Positions 24,099-30,574 of a DNA stretch of 64,000 bases are shown piece after piece. The notes under the pieces are model-generated. The model searched no databases. It was not told where the DNA came from and saw only the letters and a program-made list of their open reading frames with translations. Where the stretch lies: NCBI RefSeq assembly GCF_000427885.1, contig NZ_ATYW01000001.1, positions 426,699-490,698 on the forward strand, written 5' to 3'. Within the stretch, counting starts at the first letter, position 1. The number at the start of each line of letters is the position of its first letter. Source of the DNA: Glycomyces tenuis DSM 44171. Its GTDB lineage: Bacteria > Actinomycetota > Actinomycetes > Mycobacteriales > Micromonosporaceae. Position numbers and translations under genes: made by a program.

Positions 24099-25394
24099 AT
24101 GACCACTCCTGCGAACCGATCGCCGATCAAGCGACGCTCCCTGTTCAAAGCCACCGGTATCGGCACCGCCGGAGCCGCCGGGCTCCCCCTCGCCGCCGGC
24201 TGCGGTGACGTCAGCGGTGGAGAAGGCAACGTCCAAGAACTCGACCAGACCCTCGACATCCTGCCCGAGTACAAGGAATGGCCGCTCCCGGCCCAGCCCG
24301 ACCTGATCGGCGAACCCCCGCACCACCCCAGCGCCTTCCTGAGCTTCCCCGATCCGGTGCCCCAGGCGATCCCGAACCCGCCGAGCAACTCCGGCACCTA
24401 CCAGGTGTACGTCCCCGACTGGGGTCCGGCGATGAGCAAGGACGACCCGTACTTCGACGCCATGCAGGAAGCCGCGGGCGGGACCAGGATGGAGTTCGTC
24501 CAGAACCCGGCCGGCACTTACGGCGACGCCGCCGTGCAGTGGATCAGGGCCGAGGAGTTCGGCGACGCGATCTTCCTGCAGGCCTACATGTCCGGGGCCG
24601 ACGCCAACTTCAACGAGACCGTCATCAACCGGTTCGCGAACCTCACCGACCACCTCTCCGGCGACATCTCCGAGCGCTGGCCGCTCCTGGCCGATCGCGG
24701 CGACGACGCCGGGAGATGGGCCGTCTCCGGGACCGACTGGATGCCCCCGGCCTGGTTCGGCCTCACCGCCGGCAGCGGCTGGATGTGGGACGGCTCGGGC
24801 ATGGTCCACAACTTCGAGCGACCCGAGTACAAGGACTACGTCGAGTTCCACCGCACCCTGACCGACGGGCAGCTCCGGCACCCGGGCGTGGGCACCGCGG
24901 ACTTCGACCACCGGGCCGCGCAGCGGTCCGGTGAGGTCGTCTTCGACCAGGACGGCTGGAACCGCTGGCCCGAGCTCACCGCGGAAGTGCGCACGACCGG
25001 TGAGAACCCCGACTTCGAATACGACGCGGACGGCAAGCCCGCCTTCACCGAGGCCGGGAACCTCTCGAAGCAGGACTCGTTCGCCTACACCGCGATGAGC
25101 GGCGTCACCCAGGTGTTCATCGGCGGCCCCGCCGACGTCGTCGAGGCCCGGTTCGCGTTCGACGAAGCCATGCAGCCGTACCTGGACGAGAACCTGTTCA
25201 AAGGGCTCCGGCTCACCGCCCCCGAAGCCGGCGGCAACGCCACGACCGTGTTCAACGAGAAGGTCCAGAACATCATCTACGGCCGGGCCGAACTCAGCGA
25301 GTTCGACGCCGCGGTCGAGACCTGGAAGGCCGAGGGCGCTGAGGAATCCCGCGAATTCTACGAGCAGGCCTACAGGCAGCTGCACGGCGAGTAG
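24099..25394 (+). CDS. Sugar-type extracellular solute-binding lipoprotein, probably internally deleted
   Basis: A 431-residue ABC-transporter substrate-binding lipoprotein. The N-terminus has a twin-arginine signal (KRRSLFKATGIGTAGAAGLPLAAGC) ending in a lipobox LAAGC. The body contains FLSFPDPVPQAIPNPPSNSGTYQVYVPDWGP and DDPYFDAMQEAAGGTRMEF, typical of the large oligosaccharide-binding group (family 1, LplA-like), which usually has 520-560 residues. The join SERWPLLADRGDDAGRWAVSGTDW suggests loss of a central segment. No permease or ATPase genes follow. It may no longer function. Confidence 0.7.
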   Translation: MTTPANRSPIKRRSLFKATGIGTAGAAGLPLAAGCGDVSGGEGNVQELDQTLDILPEYKEWPLPAQPDLIGEPPHHPSAFLSFPDPVPQAIPNPPSNSGTYQVYVPDWGPAMSKDDPYFDAMQEAAGGTRMEFVQNPAGTYGDAAVQWIRAEEFGDAIFLQAYMSGADANFNETVINRFANLTDHLSGDISERWPLLADRGDDAGRWAVSGTDWMPPAWFGLTAGSGWMWDGSGMVHNFERPEYKDYVEFHRTLTDGQLRHPGVGTADFDHRAAQRSGEVVFDQDGWNRWPELTAEVRTTGENPDFEYDADGKPAFTEAGNLSKQDSFAYTAMSGVTQVFIGGPADVVEARFAFDEAMQPYLDENLFKGLRLTAPEAGGNATTVFNEKVQNIIYGRAELSEFDAAVETWKAEGAEESREFYEQAYRQLHGE

Positions 25395-25427
25395 CCGCTG
25401 CCGACCGTCACCGCGAAGGAGAGACCA

Positions 25428-25649
25428 TGAGTGCGAGACCACTCGCTCTGGCCGCCGAACTGCGTCGCCGCACCGTCCTGGCTGGCGCCGCCCTCGGCGT
25501 GCGCGACCTGCGACGGGTTCTTCTTCCGCGACCAGCACATCGCCGTGGTCGGCGGTGATGTCGCCGAGCAGGACCGGGAGGGCGTAGAAGAGCGCGCCCC
25601 AGCTGGTGACCTGGGTGGCGCACAAGGCGACGAGCACACGCCGCGGCAC
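25428..25649. pseudogene. Scar joining fragments of a Tat-type leader, thioredoxin reductase and MFS transporter
   Basis: Three truncated pieces are fused. From 25428 the plus strand begins MSARPLALAAELRRRTVLAGAALG, resembling a signal peptide start. From 25494 to 25559 another plus frame reads SACATCDGFFFRDQHIAVVGGD, the redox-active CATC motif of thioredoxin reductase, and stops matching after it. On the minus strand from 25649, VPRRVLVALCATQVTSWGALFYALPVLLGDITAD is the first helix of an MFS transporter, lost beyond about 25545. Deletion between neighbouring genes explains this best. Confidence 0.65.
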
Positions 25650-25696
25650 CGGTCGGTGGTCTCGGGGGCGCGGTGCGGGCGGGCATGGGGTCAGGC

Positions 25697-26767
25697 CTAT
25701 CCGATCTCCTTGCGGGAGTTGAACACCAATGGCGCCAAGGAACGGACGACGCGGGTGGCGTCACGTCCGACGCCGCGGATGCTCGCTGAGGAGAGGCTGC
25801 GTTGCCATTCCAAACCCACGAATCCGAGGCCGGGTACGTCGGTGGCGAGTCCGCCCCGATGGCGAGGGTGTCCGTGCGCGTCGAGGACGTCGAGCCCGGT
25901 GAGGTAGTCGAGGGCGGGGCGGTAGCCGGTGGCGAGGATGAGGGCGTCGATCCTCTCGCCGGTGCTGTCGCTCCAGCGCACCTGGTCGGTCTCCAGCGAG
26001 TCGAACATGGGCCTGTGGTCGGGGCGCCGGTGGGCGATGGCGGCGCGGTAGCGGCCGGTGTCCAGGACCGGGACGGTCGGCGGGTGGGTCAGGAAGCGGC
26101 CGACGGGGGCGGTGTCCAGACCTGTGACGGTGTACCAGAAGTGCAGGTCCCGGCCGAACGGTCGCTGTGGCGCGAAGCGAAGTCTCCCGCGGGTGGTGAC
26201 AGTGACTCGGGCGTGCTCGGCGAGTTCGGCGGCGATCTGGACTGCGGAGTTGCCGCCGCCGACGACCACGACCCGCTGACCGGTGAACGGCTCGGGCCGC
26301 TTGTAGTCGGCGGCATGTATGACCGTTCCGTTGAATCCTTCGATGCCGGGCAGGGCGGGCCGGTAGGGGTTGGTGAACCCTCCGGTCGCGGCGACGACGG
26401 TGCGGGCGTGGAGCTCTCGACCATCGGCGAGATGGGCGGTGAAGATCCCGTCGTGGTGTTCGACCGTTCGGACGTGGTGGCCGGTGCGGATGTCGGCGTC
26501 GAGCTCCTTGGCGTATGCAGCGAGGTAGTCGATGACTTCGTCGCGGTGGGGGTAGCGGTCGGGATCTCCGGGGAAGGGCTTCCCGGGCAGGGATGAGTAG
26601 CGGGCTGGGGAGAAGAGGGTCAGGCTCTCGTAGTAGTGGGGCCAGGCGCCGGTCGGGGCGTCGCCGGCTTCGAGGACGACTGATGCGACCCCCGACTTGC
26701 GGAAGGCGTGGGCGGTGGCGAGGCCGGACTGGCCGGCGCCGATGACGAGGGCGTCGATGGGGTCCAT
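25697..26767 (-). CDS. FAD/NAD(P)-binding oxidoreductase, ArsO-like flavin monooxygenase
   Basis: A 356-residue flavoprotein with two Rossmann dinucleotide motifs: VIGAGQSGLATAHAFRKSG at 8-26 and VVVVGGGNSAVQIAAELAEH near 165-185. FNGTVIHAADYKRPEPFTGQ between them resembles the FMO fingerprint, and LILATGYRPALDYL is the ATG motif near 277. Proteins of this type next to ArsR are called ArsO and are found in arsenic loci. It diverges from arsR over a shared palindrome. The neighbouring thioredoxin reductase and MFS genes survive only as fragments. Confidence 0.85.
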   Translation of the reverse strand: MDPIDALVIGAGQSGLATAHAFRKSGVASVVLEAGDAPTGAWPHYYESLTLFSPARYSSLPGKPFPGDPDRYPHRDEVIDYLAAYAKELDADIRTGHHVRTVEHHDGIFTAHLADGRELHARTVVAATGGFTNPYRPALPGIEGFNGTVIHAADYKRPEPFTGQRVVVVGGGNSAVQIAAELAEHARVTVTTRGRLRFAPQRPFGRDLHFWYTVTGLDTAPVGRFLTHPPTVPVLDTGRYRAAIAHRRPDHRPMFDSLETDQVRWSDSTGERIDALILATGYRPALDYLTGLDVLDAHGHPRHRGGLATDVPGLGFVGLEWQRSLSSASIRGVGRDATRVVRSLAPLVFNSRKEIG

Positions 26768-26774
26768 GGCCGCA

Positions 26775-26814
26775 TCATATCGTCATTCCATGATTTCACG
26801 AAATGATGATATGA
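26775..26814. promoter_or_regulatory. ArsR operator palindrome in the divergent promoter
   Basis: Two 18-base arms, one starting TCATATC at 26775 and one ending GATATGA at 26814, match as an inverted repeat at 15 of 18 positions around a 4-base centre. It lies between the two start codons, so one ArsR dimer pair could control both genes. Confidence 0.75.
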
Positions 26815-26830
26815 AGTTAGGCTGGGACTC

Positions 26831-27145
26831 ATGGCGACTGCGACCACTGACCCGGCCCCACCCGTTCCCGACGAGCCGACGGCGCGGTTCTTGAAGGCTC
26901 TCGCGTCCGAGGCCCGCCAGCAGGTGATGGTGCTGTTCGCCGACGGTGCCGAGCTGAGCGTCGGCGAAGTGGCCGAGCGGTTGGGCATCGGCCAGTCCAC
27001 CGCCTCGCAGCAACTCGCGCAGCTCAAGGACGGCGGGCTGCTCACCAGCCGCCGGGAGGCGAAGACGGTCTACTACCGGGCGGACAAGGTCCGGATCGGT
27101 GCCGCGCTTGATCGCCTCCGCGCCTTCCTCGACGGCTGCTGCTAG
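26831..27145 (+). CDS. ArsR/SmtB-family repressor
   Basis: A 104-residue metal-type repressor: FLKALASEARQQVMVLFADGAELSVGEVAERLGIGQSTASQQLAQLKDGGLLTSRREAKTVYYRADKVRI. The winged helix is intact. The protein ends in DGCC, an adjacent cysteine pair at the C-terminus that could be the metalloid sensor; no ELCVCDL-type site is present in helix 3. A TAGGCT box ends seven bases before the ATG, so it seems leaderless. It is divergent from the ArsO-like gene. Confidence 0.9.
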   Translation: MATATTDPAPPVPDEPTARFLKALASEARQQVMVLFADGAELSVGEVAERLGIGQSTASQQLAQLKDGGLLTSRREAKTVYYRADKVRIGAALDRLRAFLDGCC

Positions 27146-27525
27146 CCGCCGTGACGCTGTGTTCGCAGTCGCTCGGGGTTGCATCCGGTATTGAGGTGCG
27201 GGTTTGCGGCTATTGCCTGCGGTGCGATGCCTCCGCTTTTCCGGACACCCCATGTGGTCGGGGTTGCGGTATGGTCTCGCGTTTTGTGGCAGCCGATCCG
27301 AAATCCGGCCGGCCCGAACCCCGGAACGCGCCGGGAACCCGACTTCGGCGCCGGTGACGTCGGCACAGACCCCGGTAGCGTGAAGAACAACACAGTCGTC
27401 CGCCGCCGACCCGACTCGCACGGAACCGGGCACGCTCATCACCGCGCGGGTATGGCGCCGGGATCAGGCCGGCGCGCCGTGGGCACGGGCCCGATATTCC
27501 TCTTTCGCTATGGGTGCGTCGCGGG
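27146..27525. other. Intergenic region, nothing recognised
   Basis: About 380 bases between arsR and the methyltransferase promoter. I see no convincing gene, RNA or strong hairpin. Confidence 0.5.
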
Positions 27526-27531
27526 TACGCT
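27526..27531 (+). promoter_or_regulatory. -10 box of leaderless methyltransferase gene
   Basis: TACGCT ends six bases before the GTG at 27538. Confidence 0.6.
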
Positions 27532-27537
27532 GTCGCC

Positions 27538-28335
27538 GTGAACGATGACGTTTATCGATACAACGAGGCCCGCTGGGAAGCCCTGGTAGCGAGGGACGCC
27601 TTGTTCACCCGACCGATGCTCGACCTGGACGCGGCGAAGGCTCGGGAATACCTGGGCCTGACACGGCTGGGCCTGCCCGGTGACCTGGCGGGCCGCACAG
27701 TGCTGTGTCTCGCCGGCGGCGGCGGGCAGCAGTCGGCGGCCTTCGCGCTGCTGGGGGCCGAGGTGACGGTGCTGGACATCGCCGCCGGGCAGCTCTCGCG
27801 CGACCGCGCAGCCGCAGCGCATCACGGGGTCGACGTCCGTACCGTCCAGGGCGACATGCGAGACCTGTCGGCCCTCTACGGCTCCTCGTTCGATCTGGTC
27901 TGGCATCCGTACTCGCTGACGTTCGTCCCCGACTCGCGGGTGGTCTTCGGTGAGGTCGCGAAGGTCATCGGCAGCGGCGGCCACTACTACCTGATGTGCG
28001 CCAACCCCTGCTTCTCCGGGCTCACGCATCATGCGTGGAACGGGGAGGGCTATCTGTTGCGGCAGCCCTACACCGATGAGGCCGTGACCAGTTACCCCGA
28101 CCAGGACTGGGTCTACGACCAGACCGCCCACGACCAGCCCGTCGACCGGCCCGTGGAGTACCGGCAGACGCTGAGCCGGATCGTCAACGGCCTGATCGGG
28201 GAAGGCTTCACGCTGACCTTCCTCTCAGAGGTCCGAAACGATGCCGACGCCGGCGCCCCGGCACCGCAGCCGGGCAGTTGGGAGCACTTCACCTCGGTGG
28301 CACCACCGTGGCTGGAGTTCGTCTGGCGGCACTGA
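27538..28335 (+). CDS. Class I SAM-dependent methyltransferase
   Basis: A 265-residue methyltransferase beginning VNDDVYRYNEARWEALV. The SAM site is the glycine-rich loop VLCLAGGGGQQSAAFALLG near 56-74, followed by acidic VTVLDIAAGQL and motif II-like SSFDLVWHPYSLTF. The family is widespread in actinobacteria and the substrate is unknown. The GTG start is preferred because TACGCT lies six bases upstream; further upstream the frame opens as MRRGYAVA, which overlaps the promoter. Confidence 0.85.
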   Translation: MNDDVYRYNEARWEALVARDALFTRPMLDLDAAKAREYLGLTRLGLPGDLAGRTVLCLAGGGGQQSAAFALLGAEVTVLDIAAGQLSRDRAAAAHHGVDVRTVQGDMRDLSALYGSSFDLVWHPYSLTFVPDSRVVFGEVAKVIGSGGHYYLMCANPCFSGLTHHAWNGEGYLLRQPYTDEAVTSYPDQDWVYDQTAHDQPVDRPVEYRQTLSRIVNGLIGEGFTLTFLSEVRNDADAGAPAPQPGSWEHFTSVAPPWLEFVWRH

Positions 28336-28704
28336 CCAGGTGTCCCGCGGCGGAGCCCGCGGATATGGCGCCAGGAGGCGGCCGAAACGCTCGCGAGTCG
28401 CGGGACCGCCGCCGACACTTGATCGAGGCCGTCACCTTGTTGTGGATCAGATCCAGGCCTGACTCGCCAACCGCTGGGGACGCTATGCCGTAGGCCGCTG
28501 CGAGTCTCTTCTGAAGTGCCGTTGCCGAACGCCAGGGCGAGCTGCCGGCGTCGGTCGGCCGTCGACTGCCCCTGGCCGCTCGCCTTTCCAAGACCCTCAC
28601 AGCGGGACCTTCGGTGCTCCGCGTCCGGCGAGCCCGTATCGAGTTCGTAATGGATTCGTATCGCCGGTGTGCAGGCTGCATACAGCAAGCGAAGGAGTGC
28701 GGCC
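28336..28704. other. Intergenic region, possible decayed sequence
   Basis: About 370 bases. Minus-strand frames contain weakly protein-like stretches (SATALQKRLAAAYGIASPAVGESGLDLI) that do not belong to a recognised family. The last 20 bases hold the GAAGGAG ribosome site of the next gene. Confidence 0.4.
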
Positions 28705-29154
28705 ATGGGTGGCAGAAAGATCGATCCCGACGAGATTCGAAGCGTAGCGGACAAGGAGGTCGAACATGTCGCCGAGCTCTACGACGACTTGGTCAGCCTG
28801 ACGGCGGGGGCGGGAGTGGCCCGCGACGGCGCGTTCAGTGATTCGAAGGGGAAGATCCACGCCTTCGGCGACACCTGGGACCAGTGCTTCAAGCTGTTCT
28901 ACAACTGCCTGTACGAGACCGCTGCCGCGAGCGAGTCGTACAAGAAGGCCCTGAAGCAGGTCGCCGAGGTCGCCGAGGACGACGAGGCCATGTTCGAGCC
29001 CAGCTTCGAGGACGCCATGGACGGCGAACTCCACTCCGAATACGAGACCGCCGAAGAGCAGGTGAAGGACCAGGGCATCGACCCGGGGACGGAGGAGGCC
29101 GACATCTACGACCTGGAGGAAGCCCCGAATTCGCAGAACGAGGGCCCGAGGTAG
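28705..29154 (+). CDS. Small helical protein, WXG100-like, probable secretion-associated
   Basis: A 149-residue acidic helical protein. The ATG is chosen from GAAGGAG seven bases upstream, giving MGGRKIDPDEIRSVADKEVEHVAELYDDL. Its size, lack of a signal peptide, helical pattern and DTWDQCFKLFYNCL near 55-68 suggest an ESAT-6/WXG100-like partner. An acidic tail follows. It is 32 bases before a 374-residue gene, which probably forms an operon with it. The assignment is inferred from pattern only. Confidence 0.55.
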   Translation: MGGRKIDPDEIRSVADKEVEHVAELYDDLVSLTAGAGVARDGAFSDSKGKIHAFGDTWDQCFKLFYNCLYETAAASESYKKALKQVAEVAEDDEAMFEPSFEDAMDGELHSEYETAEEQVKDQGIDPGTEEADIYDLEEAPNSQNEGPR

Positions 29155-29186
29155 CCGGAACGGCCCGTGACGGAAGGAGACGGAAG

Positions 29187-30311
29187 ATGGTCGAAGGAGC
29201 AGGCGGGGAGGACCTTGACCTGGACGAGGTCCCGACCAAGGAGGAGATCCTGGAGCTCATCGAGAAGCTCCGGGAGGCGTTCATCGCCATGAAGGTCAGG
29301 GCGCTCTGCAAGAAGCAGTGGAAGGACCTGACGATCACCGAAGAGGATCAGGCGCCGATCGGAGCGGTCGGCGAGACCGTGGACCGGGGTCACATCTTCG
29401 AATACTCGGATGATCAGTACGCTCATGAGTTCGACTCTCCTGATGGGGAGTCGGCCACGGGCCAGGACCGCCGTTGGGAGCGGGTGTGGAAGGTCAAATG
29501 GTCGTCGTACACCGATTGCCCGGTGGACGCGGACTGCGATGACCAGACCGCCTGGGGGCTCGGCGTCCAGGCGAAGGAATGGGCCGACACGGAGCTGCAG
29601 GAGTGGTCCGAGCGCTTCTCCGAGCTGCTGGAGGACGGCGACATCGCCTCGACCGAAGTCCTCTACCTCGGGATGGAGAAGGTCCATTCGACGCTTTACT
29701 CCGCCGCCGACTCCGGTGCGGACGGCTCCTACCAGGCCATCTACGCGCTCAGTGAGGACGGCAGCGAGGACTGGCAGGGCGAGGACGCGAAGCTGGCCCA
29801 TGAGGAGTACGGCGGAGTGATCAAGCAGGCCGGGGACAATCACACCGCCATGGCGCAGATCCTGCGCGACCATGCGAACAACGACCTGGCACTCCAAGCG
29901 GCCGTGCATTGCGCCCTCCGCGACTGCGTCAAGCAGGTGCACAACACGATTCGCCAGAAGACGTATCTGGACCACTACGAGGAATGGGACGTTCTCGGCC
30001 ATGCGAGCGTGTCCGTCGGGGGCGTCGCGCTGAAGTTCGCCACCAGAGCACTGGGGTGGGTCGGCTTCATCCTGACCGTGGCCGACTTCGCCGGTGTCAA
30101 GGTGACGATCGAGACCACGATCGAACGGGAGCTGAACGAGAACCAGTTCGAGGAGATCAGGTCCACCGTGATGGACGTCCTGGACGAGACGGAGTCCCTG
30201 ATCGAGGACACCCGTGAGGAGCTGAAGCGGGAGATCGAGACGGCCTTCGATCCCTTCTTCTACGGAGTCGCCAGCGGCGACCCCGCCTATATTCCGGGCG
30301 GGGGCATCTGA
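29187..30311 (+). CDS. Large hypothetical protein partnered with WXG-like gene
   Basis: A 374-residue protein, MVEGAGGEDLDLDEVPTKEEILELIEKLREAF, rich in acidic residues and helices. It has six spaced cysteines (ALCKK, TDCPVDADCDD, VHCALRDCV), a central amphipathic helical region (150-270) and one hydrophobic segment VGGVALKFATRALGWVGFILTVADFAG near 293-319. The ATG has GGAAGGAG upstream. It may be a type VII secreted or effector-like protein. No enzyme motif is recognised. Confidence 0.6.
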   Translation: MVEGAGGEDLDLDEVPTKEEILELIEKLREAFIAMKVRALCKKQWKDLTITEEDQAPIGAVGETVDRGHIFEYSDDQYAHEFDSPDGESATGQDRRWERVWKVKWSSYTDCPVDADCDDQTAWGLGVQAKEWADTELQEWSERFSELLEDGDIASTEVLYLGMEKVHSTLYSAADSGADGSYQAIYALSEDGSEDWQGEDAKLAHEEYGGVIKQAGDNHTAMAQILRDHANNDLALQAAVHCALRDCVKQVHNTIRQKTYLDHYEEWDVLGHASVSVGGVALKFATRALGWVGFILTVADFAGVKVTIETTIERELNENQFEEIRSTVMDVLDETESLIEDTREELKREIETAFDPFFYGVASGDPAYIPGGGI

Positions 30312-30499
30312 TGACCGCCTTGCCGCTCGGCGATCAACCGCCCCGAGCTGGCGACCGCATTCCCCGGGCCGCTGCGCGGGAATGGATGCGGGCAGGCGTG
30401 AGTTCGCCCGGTGACCTCTGGGATGGTTTGATATCGCTTGGGGCGCAACGGCAGTGCGGGACCGGTTCAAGCGACCATATGAGTGGCGAGATCTGGTGA
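30311..30499 (+). CDS. Small possible ORF overlapping the previous stop
   Basis: A 62-codon frame starting MTALPLGDQPPRAGDRIPRAAAREWMRAG; its first base overlaps the preceding stop, as in coupled genes. Composition is weakly coding. It could be an immunity partner for the large gene or simply chance. Confidence 0.3.
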   Translation: MTALPLGDQPPRAGDRIPRAAAREWMRAGVSSPGDLWDGLISLGAQRQCGTGSSDHMSGEIW

Positions 30500-30574
30500 G
30501 CGCCGAGGCGAACCGTGCCCGGCCTTGATGCGGCCGGTCAACCTGCGGTTTCTTGATCGGCGCTGCGATGAGGG

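Noticed and set aside
24075-25640. A 524-codon minus-strand frame starting as an MFS transporter
   Set aside because: Only the first 35 residues match MFS; the rest is antisense to the solute-binding protein, so it is a stub followed by a shadow frame.
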